From Ignavibacteriales bacterium (GTDB lineage Bacteria > Bacteroidota > Ignavibacteria > Ignavibacteriales > Melioribacteraceae): a stretch of 12,955 bases of DNA. This document shows positions 1 through 7,007 of the stretch, in pieces. Both the position numbers and the translations under genes were made by a program. The notes beneath the pieces were generated by a model. That model ran no database searches. It worked only from the letters and a program-made list of their open reading frames with translations, and was not told the origin of the DNA. Where the stretch lies: the NCBI GenBank assembly GCA_020059785.1, contig JAGVBL010000385.1, positions 1-12,955 on the forward strand, given 5' to 3'. Each line of letters opens with the position of its first letter. Position 1 is the stretch's first letter.

Positions 1-638
1 CGTATCTGGAAAGCAATTCCAAGATTTTCACCGTAATTTTTTAATGCAAGAATTTTTTGTTCATCGGTTGTTGAAGCTCGTGCACCAATTTCGCAGCATG
101 TTGTTAATAACGATGCAGTTTTATCAGATATAATCCGGAAATAAGTTTCTTCATCATTATCCAGTTTTCTTGTCTTACTTATTTGAAGTAATTCTCCTTC
201 AGACATTCTTTTAACAGTGTTTGTAATTACTTTTAGAAAGTCAAAATCATTCCCTTCTACGGCAAGCATTAATCCGCGTGCAAGCAGATAATCACCCGTT
301 AATACTGCAACCTTATTTTTCCAGACAGCATTGATGGATGGAAAACTCCTCCGAGTCTCGGCATTATCAACAACATCATCGTGAACAAGTGTAGCTGTAT
401 GAAGTAATTCAACTAAAATGGCTCCTCTGTAAGTCCTTTCATTAACTTCCGCGGCAAGTTTACTGGAAAGGAGAACAAGAACCGGTCTTACTTTCTTACC
501 CTTTTGTTTAAGAATGTAACGGGTTACTAAATCGAGCAATCCCACTTTCGATTTTAGAGATTGTTTGAATAAGCCGTTAAACTGGTCCAATTCATTTTGA
601 ATCAGATGAGTTATTTCGGAGAGTGAATTTATTTTCAA
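1..638 (-). CDS. Polyprenyl (trans-isoprenyl) diphosphate synthase, C-terminus cut by window edge
   Basis: This is an enzyme of the trans-prenyltransferase family, which adds isopentenyl diphosphate units to an allylic diphosphate to build long chains, for example the side chain of menaquinone. The frame is open for 212 codons to the window edge. It shows the KKVRP substrate-binding segment (residues 48-52) and the first aspartate-rich motif HDDVVDNAETRR (86 onwards, DDxxD at 87-91), which binds magnesium-diphosphate. The visible part ends in GIAFQIR, which in this family lies just before the second DDxxD motif, so roughly the last third is missing. No ATG lies near the N-terminus. The TTG at 638-636 gives a family-like N-terminus and overlaps the tatC stop as TTGA, so translation is probably coupled to tatC. 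The chain length of the product cannot be told from this fragment. Confidence 0.92.
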   Translation of the reverse strand, partial: MKINSLSEITHLIQNELDQFNGLFKQSLKSKVGLLDLVTRYILKQKGKKVRPVLVLLSSKLAAEVNERTYRGAILVELLHTATLVHDDVVDNAETRRSFPSINAVWKNKVAVLTGDYLLARGLMLAVEGNDFDFLKVITNTVKRMSEGELLQISKTRKLDNDEETYFRIISDKTASLLTTCCEIGARASTTDEQKILALKNYGENLGIAFQI

Positions 639-1399
639 TCTTTCTTTTGAAATATTTTTGAAACTAAAATACTTATTTCGTATAAGAAAACCAATGGAAT
701 GGCTAACAGTATTTGAGAAACCGGATCTGTACCTGGCGTTAATAATGCTGCAAGAATCAATATAACAACTATCGCATGACGCCTATATTTACGCATTATT
801 CTGGGTGTGAGTATTCCAATCTTGGATAAGAAAAAGGATAACATCGGTAATTCGAAAACTAATCCCGCGCCAATAATTACACTAAGAATAATTGAGAAGT
901 ATTCATCAATAGAAAAATTATTTGCTATTTCCGGTGAACCGAATTGAGCAGCAAATTGTAATGTAAGCGGAAGCATAACAAAGTATGCAAACAGAACGCC
1001 GGCTAAGAAACAGATAGTAGTAAAAATAACTATTGCGGAAATATATTTTTTTTCATTTTCACGAAGTGCAGGAGAAATAAATTTCCAGAGTTGATATACC
1101 ACATTAGGGAAACTAAGAATTAACCCGATTATTAATGCCACTTCGAAGAACAAAAAAAGCTGCCCGAATGGGCGGAGGTTTTGTAATTTGAAATTAGATT
1201 GTTTGGCGGGAAGTAATAGAATCTGGTTGATAAAAAAATCGATGAATATCCACGCGATTATTGTACCGATTACAAGCCCAATTAATGCGTAAATAATTCT
1301 CCACCTTAATTCTTCAAGGTGTTCAAGAAATGACATTTCAACTTCACTTTCAGCGGAATTTTGGGATTGCGATTTTTCCTTTTTGCTCACATTACCCAC
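635..1399 (-). CDS. tatC: Sec-independent protein translocase subunit TatC
   Basis: This is the multi-spanning inner membrane subunit of the twin-arginine translocase, which recognises the RR signal peptides of folded exported proteins. The N-terminal signature SFLEHLEELRWR (23-34) precedes the first membrane segment. The cytoplasmic loop PALRENEKKY (110-119) contains the glutamate (E116) that matches the signal-peptide-binding E103 of E. coli TatC, and FELP (182-185) carries the conserved intramembrane glutamate. About six hydrophobic segments are visible and the length of 254 residues is normal. The start is uncertain. The longest frame begins with GTG at 1399, immediately after the glyA stop. 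A second GTG at codon 4 and ATG at codon 22, directly before the conserved signature, are alternatives, and none has a good ribosome site. No tatA or tatB lies in the window. The gene ends in a TTGA overlap with the prenyl synthase. Confidence 0.95.
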   Translation of the reverse strand: MGNVSKKEKSQSQNSAESEVEMSFLEHLEELRWRIIYALIGLVIGTIIAWIFIDFFINQILLLPAKQSNFKLQNLRPFGQLFLFFEVALIIGLILSFPNVVYQLWKFISPALRENEKKYISAIVIFTTICFLAGVLFAYFVMLPLTLQFAAQFGSPEIANNFSIDEYFSIILSVIIGAGLVFELPMLSFFLSKIGILTPRIMRKYRRHAIVVILILAALLTPGTDPVSQILLAIPLVFLYEISILVSKIFQKKD

Positions 1400-2701
1400 T
1401 TAACTATTTTGTAGTTGAGGATAAAGAGGAAACTTTGAGCAAAGTAATCCTACTTCTTTTTTAACTTCCTTAAGTTCAGACTCATTTTCCGAATTTTTAA
1501 TTGCTCTATCGATAAATTGTGCAATCAATTTCATTTCATTTTCTTTCATACCGCGAGTAGTAACTGCTGGAGTTCCTATTCTTATTCCACTAGTAACAAA
1601 TGGACTCTTAGTATCAAATGGTATCATATTTTTATTAACTGTAATACCCGCCATTCCGAGAGCATTTTCAATTTTTTTACCGCTTAATTCTTTCTTTGTA
1701 AGATCAACTAACATCAAATGGTTATCTGTACCCCCTGAAACAATATCATATCCATAATTCACTAATTCAGTTGCTAACGTTTTAGCATTTTTAATAATCT
1801 GTTTAGTATAATCAGCAAAAGAATCCTGAAGCGCTTCGCCGAATGCAACAGCTTTTGCCATTATTATATGCATTAATGGTCCACCTTGAATTCCAGGCAT
1901 TACCATTCCGTCAAATAATTCCGACATTAATTTCAGTCTATCGCCTTTAATAGTCTTAATGCCCATAGGGTTTTCTTTGTCCTTACCTACAAGAATAACA
2001 CCGCCACGCGGACCACGAAGAGTTTTATGAGTTGTAGATGTAACAACGTCGCAATAAGGGAGCGGATTGTTTAATAATCCTTTTGCAATTAGACCGGCCG
2101 GATGCGCCATATCGCACATTAATAATGCGCCAACTTTATCTGCAATTTCTCTAAACTTTGCATAATCCCAATCCCGCGAATAAGCACTTGCACCCATTAC
2201 AATAAGTTTTGGTTTTTCTTTCTTTGCAAGGTCTTCAATTAAATTATAGTCTAATAATTTTGTATCCCGGTTTAATGTATAAGGAACAGCTTTATAAATC
2301 TGTCCGGAAAAATTAACAAGTGAACCGTGGGTTAGATGTCCGCCATGGTCTAAACTTAATCCAAGAATTGTATCACCGGGTTTAAGCAGAGCCATATAAA
2401 CAGCCATATTAGCTTGCGAACCGCTGTGTGGTTGAACATTAACATATTCGGCGCCGAAAAGTTTTTTAAGACGATCACGAGCAATATCCTCTGCCATATC
2501 AACAAATTCACATCCGCCGTAATATCTTTTTCCCGGATAACCTTCTGCGTACTTATTTGTTAAAACAGAACCGGCTGCCTGAAGAACAGCCGGACTAACA
2601 AAATTTTCTGACGCAATTAATTCGAGGTGGGTTTCCTGTCTGTTTAATTCTAGTTTAGCAACATTCAATACTTCTGAATCTGCTGTAAGATAATTCAACA
2701 T
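1400..2701 (-). CDS. glyA: Serine hydroxymethyltransferase
   Basis: This is the PLP-dependent cytoplasmic enzyme that interconverts serine and glycine, loading a one-carbon unit onto tetrahydrofolate as 5,10-methylene-THF. Visible landmarks are SENF (31-34), YPGKRYYGG (55-63), the PLP-contacting DMAHPAGL (197-204) and TSTTHKTLRGPRGG (221-234), whose K226 forms the Schiff base with PLP. At 433 residues it is a full-length bacterial SHMT. It begins with ATG and lies 30 bases downstream of the TPR gene. Its stop codon abuts the probable GTG start of tatC with no gap, so the genes are likely co-transcribed. No riboswitch-like structure was recognised in the short upstream gap. The identification is secure. 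Confidence 0.98.
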   Translation of the reverse strand: MLNYLTADSEVLNVAKLELNRQETHLELIASENFVSPAVLQAAGSVLTNKYAEGYPGKRYYGGCEFVDMAEDIARDRLKKLFGAEYVNVQPHSGSQANMAVYMALLKPGDTILGLSLDHGGHLTHGSLVNFSGQIYKAVPYTLNRDTKLLDYNLIEDLAKKEKPKLIVMGASAYSRDWDYAKFREIADKVGALLMCDMAHPAGLIAKGLLNNPLPYCDVVTSTTHKTLRGPRGGVILVGKDKENPMGIKTIKGDRLKLMSELFDGMVMPGIQGGPLMHIIMAKAVAFGEALQDSFADYTKQIIKNAKTLATELVNYGYDIVSGGTDNHLMLVDLTKKELSGKKIENALGMAGITVNKNMIPFDTKSPFVTSGIRIGTPAVTTRGMKENEMKLIAQFIDRAIKNSENESELKEVKKEVGLLCSKFPLYPQLQNS

Positions 2702-2731
2702 AAGAGCCTGAAAGTTTAATTGAACATTTTA

Positions 2732-3967
2732 TTAAGGAACAGTAATACTTCTATCAATCCATGAATAGCAAGGACCTTCAATTTTTACAGTATCACCCGA
2801 TTTCAATTTTCTAAAGAAATAATCTTCTTTCATAGGGATTGAATTTTGCAGAGCTTTAACTCTTTCTGCAGAAGTAGAAGCAAATTGTCCGCCCATAGAA
2901 GCAGCTTTGCGGTAAGTATTAACAGCAAGTAAATAAACACATTTAGCCATAAAGTCGAAATCACAAAGTCTGGCAGCTTGTTCATATAATTGTGCCTCAA
3001 TGAATACAGGGTAATCCCAATTAGGATCTACTTTCATTCCTCTCTGCAAATAAGTTCTTGATACCGACAATTGTTCCAGTCTTTTATAGATAAGAGCAAG
3101 GTTAAGATAATTATCTCTGTTATCCGGTTGCAAGTCGATCAGTTTTTTATAAGCTGAGATTGCTTTATCATTCATGTCGAGTTTTTCATAAACACTTGCA
3201 AGCTGTTTCCAGTAATTAATAACCTCCGGGGCTTTTAACGTTAAATACTCAAGCGGTATTTTTGCTTGTTCATAATCCTGGGCTCTCAAACATGTAGAAG
3301 CATACTTCCATGCTTTTTCAAGGTTCTCTTTATCAAACTCCCATGATTTTTTTGTAATATTTACAAGTTCAGAAATATCTTCGGCAATACCTTCAAGTTT
3401 TTGATTCCATAATGGATTATCCGGATCGGTCTCTGCAAGTTTTGAATAGAGATCAAGAGCTTTTAGTTTATAGTCATTATTTTCATTTGCATTAGCAATG
3501 TAAAGCATGCCCAAATGGTCTTTGTAAAAATTATCAATATTTGGATCGAGTGATAATGCATATTCATAAGTTTTTATTATTTCCTCTGCATTAGCTTTAA
3601 GCCAAACCTCCATTACATAAGCTTTTCTAGTTGTGTAATGGCTTTCATTTTTCGGTTCATATTTAATTGCCCGATTATAAAAATAAAGAATAGTATCATT
3701 CAACATTTTCATTTCACTATCCGATACTTTCATACAATCATGCATATACCAGAGAATTTCCTCCATTTTGGGAAAGATTTTATATCTAAGCCATGGAGTT
3801 GGATCAGAATTAATAATTTTCCAGCCATAATCAACAGCAGTTATAAAATCCTTATTCTTATGATATTCATTAAATAAGCTGAAAGTAGCTTGATCATTTT
3901 GTGCTTTAATAACCAGGCTGGAAGTGAATCCTAGTATCAATGCAAATAATAGAAATTTTCTTTTCAA
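2732..3967 (-). CDS. Secreted TPR-repeat protein of unknown function
   Basis: This is a 411-residue protein with a cleavable signal peptide: KRK, a hydrophobic core at about 5-20, and probable cleavage near KAQ at 21-23. It is probably periplasmic. Most of it is helical repeats. Clear TPR units lie at about 215-315, for example the one ending in DLQPDN and the next ending in KVDPNW, with more divergent units at about 90-190 (ALSLDPN, LAETDPDN). A short conserved-looking tail, SIPMKEDYFFRKLKSGDTV followed by GPCYSWIDRS, ends the protein and is not TPR. TPRs bind other proteins, so a scaffold or assembly role is plausible but not shown. The start is TTG at 3967, preceded by AGAAGGA with an 8-base spacer. 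No ATG is available before residue 68, and the TTG yields an intact signal peptide. It lies 20 bases after the beta-barrel gene, which suggests that they act together. Confidence 0.85.
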   Translation of the reverse strand: MKRKFLLFALILGFTSSLVIKAQNDQATFSLFNEYHKNKDFITAVDYGWKIINSDPTPWLRYKIFPKMEEILWYMHDCMKVSDSEMKMLNDTILYFYNRAIKYEPKNESHYTTRKAYVMEVWLKANAEEIIKTYEYALSLDPNIDNFYKDHLGMLYIANANENNDYKLKALDLYSKLAETDPDNPLWNQKLEGIAEDISELVNITKKSWEFDKENLEKAWKYASTCLRAQDYEQAKIPLEYLTLKAPEVINYWKQLASVYEKLDMNDKAISAYKKLIDLQPDNRDNYLNLALIYKRLEQLSVSRTYLQRGMKVDPNWDYPVFIEAQLYEQAARLCDFDFMAKCVYLLAVNTYRKAASMGGQFASTSAERVKALQNSIPMKEDYFFRKLKSGDTVKIEGPCYSWIDRSITVP

Positions 3968-3975
3968 TGTATTTT

Positions 3976-3982
3976 TCCTTCT
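3976..3982 (-). promoter_or_regulatory. Ribosome binding site supporting the TTG start of the TPR gene
   Basis: AGAAGGA reads on the minus strand and ends 8 bases before TTG at 3967. It supports a TTG start that also gives a complete signal peptide. Confidence 0.6.
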
Positions 3983-3987
3983 ATTAA

Positions 3988-5232
3988 TTATCTTTCAGTT
4001 TGGATAAACCAAAGCTCTCCAATGCTCAAAGTTATGGAAAATTTATAAAAATTTTCACTTAATAAATTATTTTCTTTTGTACCTCTTTTTCCGAACTGGA
4101 AACCAAAATCGAGAGTATTATCAAAACCTAACGGCATCGAGAAACCGGTATACAAAGAAATTTGATCAATACCCTTTCCATTTATTGTATATTGAGTCTG
4201 CTCAAAGCTTAAACCGCCTCTTAACATTACCTGTTCCCAGAATGATTGTGATCTGGATTCGGGGTTTCGGTATTCAACACCAAGACTGTATTTGTTTAAG
4301 TCTCTCATAACATTAAGAGTTCTTCCACCTACATCAAATTTACTTGTCTGCTGGAATAAATAATCTGCAGTAAAGTTTAATCCATTGCTAAGAGATAATG
4401 AGATTCCTGCACCGAATCTTGCCGGTAAATTCGTATTCATCGAACCTGTTGAGGTTTCAATTTCTCCTAATAAGGTTGATGAAATATTTGTAGTATCGGT
4501 ATTCACTTGAGAATTGGTAGAATAGACAAATCCTAATCTAAGATCCTTGATTGATTCTGAGCCGAGTAACTGGGCAATATTAGTTGAAATCATACCAACT
4601 GTAAATCCTAAACCGTTATAACTGTAATTACGAGAAAAAGATGCGCTTAATAATTCTGATTCTGGTCCAAAAGCAACTGAAGAGATGTGTTCAATTTTGC
4701 CATTATAATAATCCAATGAGGCACCAATAGCAAATTCAAGAGGAAGTCTAAAAGAGAATCCAAGAAATGCTTTTGATAAACCGCCGTTGCCTTTATATCC
4801 GGTTGTAAATGAACCTCCAATTGGATCCGTATCATCATAAGTTACATCATAATTAACGTTTGAATAAGGGACAATACCCGCAGCAAAACTAAAACCTAAT
4901 TCCCTATCAATCGGAAATCCGAACATCATTCCGGAAAAAATTGTTTGGACATGGAACACTGAAGAATTATTTGAAGAGATTCCATTACCATGTGTAATTA
5001 TTCCGGTTTCAAATCTGGAGAGTCTCATTTTATTCCAGCTGGCGGGATTAAGATAATTTAAGTAATCGATATCGGTTGTAGCAATTCCTAATTCACCTAA
5101 TGCCAATCTTCTTGCAGAGAATGAAAAATAGTAGTCACCTAATCCAAATCGTGAATAAATTGACCCGCCGGAAGGTAAAACCTGCGCCGGTAATAAAATT
5201 AATAGTATTACAATGATCCGTTTTATTTTCAT
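3988..5232 (-). CDS. Probable outer-membrane beta-barrel protein (FadL/PorV-like, Bacteroidota type)
   Basis: This is a 414-residue exported protein. A basic N-terminus and hydrophobic stretch (about 4-19) form a signal peptide. The mature N-terminal region contains YSRFGLGDYYFSFSARRLAL (26-45) and then YLNYLNPASW (57-66). This arrangement of a YSRFG(L/I)GD segment, an ALGxxGIA segment and a NPAS segment resembles outer-membrane barrel proteins of Bacteroidota that databases often label OmpP1/FadL-like. The rest alternates polar and hydrophobic residues with many G, S, N and Y, as in amphipathic strands. The end, KFSITLSIGELWFIQ, looks like a final barrel strand with a WFI tail. The start is ATG at 5232, 3 bases after the lipoprotein gene. 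The substrate or partner is unknown. A pore, transporter or barrel scaffold for the neighbouring lipoprotein are all possible. Confidence 0.8.
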   Translation of the reverse strand: MKIKRIIVILLILLPAQVLPSGGSIYSRFGLGDYYFSFSARRLALGELGIATTDIDYLNYLNPASWNKMRLSRFETGIITHGNGISSNNSSVFHVQTIFSGMMFGFPIDRELGFSFAAGIVPYSNVNYDVTYDDTDPIGGSFTTGYKGNGGLSKAFLGFSFRLPLEFAIGASLDYYNGKIEHISSVAFGPESELLSASFSRNYSYNGLGFTVGMISTNIAQLLGSESIKDLRLGFVYSTNSQVNTDTTNISSTLLGEIETSTGSMNTNLPARFGAGISLSLSNGLNFTADYLFQQTSKFDVGGRTLNVMRDLNKYSLGVEYRNPESRSQSFWEQVMLRGGLSFEQTQYTINGKGIDQISLYTGFSMPLGFDNTLDFGFQFGKRGTKENNLLSENFYKFSITLSIGELWFIQTER

Positions 5233-5235
5233 CAG

Positions 5236-6429
5236 TTATTTCTTTTGTATGTAAACAATTTTAAGTCTTGGTCTATTAATTACTTCAGAGGCTTTGCTAC
5301 CATAAATTGCGAGCCGCGCTAATGATCTTTGTTCATCTGCTAAAGATAGCATCATACCTTGATTTACTTTAGTATCACTAGAAGAAATCCATTTTTGAAT
5401 AAGCCATGTAATTTCACCGGAATAAATATTTTTATTCCTCTTAAGGACGGAGACAATTAAACTATCCCCGGAAAGCGACTTACTAACGCTGTCTTTTAGT
5501 GCTCTAACATTTATTGAGTCCGATAATGGTTGTCCGTTGATTGATTTAAGTGTATCAATAGTAAGTTCAAGCTTAGCGCTATTTATAATAATATCTTTGG
5601 GAAGTGATGTTATATCGAATGATAAGAATCCTCTATTAGTCAATCCGCCTTGCAGATAGATATAATCAGGCTGTTTAGGAAATGAACCTGAAACAATGTG
5701 AACATCCATATAAGGAGTTGAATAGAGCGAATCAACTTTGGAATTCTGTTCATACTGAATTTTTAGTGTGGGCAAATTTGAAGTAGTAGTTTCGCCAAAG
5801 GCAATAAAACCAACAAACCTTTGAGTATTGGCAGTGGGCTTCATCAACAATCCATAATTCTTTGGAGCAGAAAGAGTATCAACTCTATATTTAAGCCATT
5901 GTTCAATTACACCGGGTTCTATATCAAATTTTAATAACGTATCTACAAGAACTTTGGATGAAGCAACATCTTTAGAATCGTAAGTAAGTAGAGCAAGACT
6001 ATCCTTATCGAATGCGGTCGAAGTCCAGTTCTTTCTTATTTGATGTACAGTAAAGTCAAAATTCTGAGTCTCATCGCCAAGCTTATAAGCCCGCCTCATT
6101 TCCATCCAAACTTTCTTAATCTTTACATTGTTAGTTTTATAGTAAATAACCATCGAGTCTGCAAATGCAGGTGAAAATTGCAAAAGTATTACCGACTCCA
6201 GATTAGAATTTTTACCTAAAATAATATAAGGAGAAGTTCCAAGTTTAATTTTGGCTTCGAAAGAAGATGATGACTGGTTAATTGGTGTTTCCTTTGAATC
6301 GAGCTGCTTAAATTGAATTTTACCATCCTCGGGTAATAAATTATAACCAACTGATGTTGGTTCATCGTTACAACTGGCAAAAAGCAAAATAAGTAAAGGA
6401 ATAAAGGACAACTTCAAAAATCTATTCAA
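5236..6429 (-). CDS. DUF4270-like lipoprotein with two tandem related domains
   Basis: This is a 397-residue lipoprotein. The hydrophobic leader ends in LLFASC, with C20 the lipidated cysteine. It is followed by NDEP, whose acidic residues resemble the surface-export signal of Bacteroidota lipoproteins, so it may face outward (inference). The segment SVGYNLLPEDG (26-36) and the position next to glgA fit the DUF4270 family, although I cannot run a profile. The body seems duplicated. Residues about 58-226 and 240-394 each end with a W-containing segment (EQWLKY, QKWISS), then a xxGxxLxx strand (NYGLLMKP, NQGMMLSL) and a final PxLKIxY strand (PTLKIQY, PRLKIVY), suggesting two beta-sandwich domains like those in DNRLRE-type proteins. 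The start is TTG at 6429, overlapping the previous stop as TTGA, with GGAGGAA 5 bases upstream. The function is unknown. Confidence 0.82.
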   Translation of the reverse strand: MNRFLKLSFIPLLILLFASCNDEPTSVGYNLLPEDGKIQFKQLDSKETPINQSSSSFEAKIKLGTSPYIILGKNSNLESVILLQFSPAFADSMVIYYKTNNVKIKKVWMEMRRAYKLGDETQNFDFTVHQIRKNWTSTAFDKDSLALLTYDSKDVASSKVLVDTLLKFDIEPGVIEQWLKYRVDTLSAPKNYGLLMKPTANTQRFVGFIAFGETTTSNLPTLKIQYEQNSKVDSLYSTPYMDVHIVSGSFPKQPDYIYLQGGLTNRGFLSFDITSLPKDIIINSAKLELTIDTLKSINGQPLSDSINVRALKDSVSKSLSGDSLIVSVLKRNKNIYSGEITWLIQKWISSSDTKVNQGMMLSLADEQRSLARLAIYGSKASEVINRPRLKIVYIQKK

Positions 6430-7004
6430 CTGCGTTCCTCCAAAAAATCTTTAACAATAAAATCGCAAGCTTCAGTGAAATTAGCGGCTACAAAATTGGG
6501 CTTTTTCTCAAGATTATGCAAGACATTAATTTCAGTATTATCTCCGCTGTAATTAACTAATATTGATTTAACACCGGCATTTATTCCGCATAAAATATCA
6601 ATGTTCTTATCTCCAATCATATATGACTTGCTTAGATCAATATTCAGATCCTTGGAAGCTTTTACAATCATATAAGGAGATGGTTTCCTACATTTTGAAT
6701 CTTCTTCAGAATTATAATCAGGATGAAAGGGACAATAGTAAAAATTATCAATGCCGGTTCCATAATCTGACAACAAAATATTGATTCTATTATTAATGAC
6801 ATCAACATCATTGTGAGTGAGAATTCCGTAAGCAATTCCGGCTTGATTAGAAATTACAACAATCTTAAAATTGTATTGACCCTTTAACCTTTTTATCCCT
6901 TCTGCAACACCGGGGTATAATTTAACCAAATCTGGGTCTTTGATGTAACCTGTATCGTAAATTATCGTTCCGTCTCTGTCTAAAAAAACTGTATGATGTT
7001 GCAT
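6426..7004 (-). CDS. gmhB: HAD-IIIA phosphatase, GmhB-like (D,D-heptose 1,7-bisphosphate phosphatase family)
   Basis: This is a cytoplasmic HAD-superfamily phosphatase of the GmhB/HisB-N type, 192 residues, the usual length. Motif I is FLDRDGT (7-13), with D9 as nucleophile and D11 as acid/base. Motif II is VISNQAG (50-56), motif III is CRKPSP (105-110) with K107, and motif IV is IGDKNID (130-136) with D132. GmhB removes the 7-phosphate from heptose bisphosphate during ADP-heptose synthesis for lipopolysaccharide. The zinc loop is odd. The family pattern CPHHP...CxCRKP is here CPFHP...SKCRKP, so the usual histidine ligand is F93 and one cysteine is S103, while C91 and C105 remain. Zinc binding is therefore doubtful and the substrate may differ from heptose. 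It starts with ATG 3 bases after glgA and overlaps the lipoprotein by 4 bases. The family call is firm but the exact substrate is not. Confidence 0.85.
   Translation of the reverse strand: MQHHTVFLDRDGTIIYDTGYIKDPDLVKLYPGVAEGIKRLKGQYNFKIVVISNQAGIAYGILTHNDVDVINNRINILLSDYGTGIDNFYYCPFHPDYNSEEDSKCRKPSPYMIVKASKDLNIDLSKSYMIGDKNIDILCGINAGVKSILVNYSGDNTEINVLHNLEKKPNFVAANFTEACDFIVKDFLEERS
6435..6441 (-). promoter_or_regulatory. Strong Shine-Dalgarno for the TTG start of the lipoprotein
   Basis: GGAGGAA on the minus strand lies inside the 3' end of the phosphatase gene and ends 5 bases before TTG at 6429. It decides the start: the TTG gives a complete lipoprotein leader, and the strong site implies efficient initiation at a non-ATG codon. 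Confidence 0.75.
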
Positions 7005-7007
7005 TAA

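Noticed and set aside
3638..3877. Plus-strand open frame of 79 codons inside the TPR gene
   Set aside because: It lies antisense within a well-supported gene, has no family resemblance, and its composition reflects the complementary strand.
4077..4310. Plus-strand open frame of 77 codons inside the barrel gene
   Set aside because: It is an antisense shadow with no ribosome site or recognisable domain.
4647..4838. Second minus-strand frame of 63 codons inside the barrel gene
   Set aside because: It is a different frame of a continuous, well-formed gene. Nothing suggests a frameshift.
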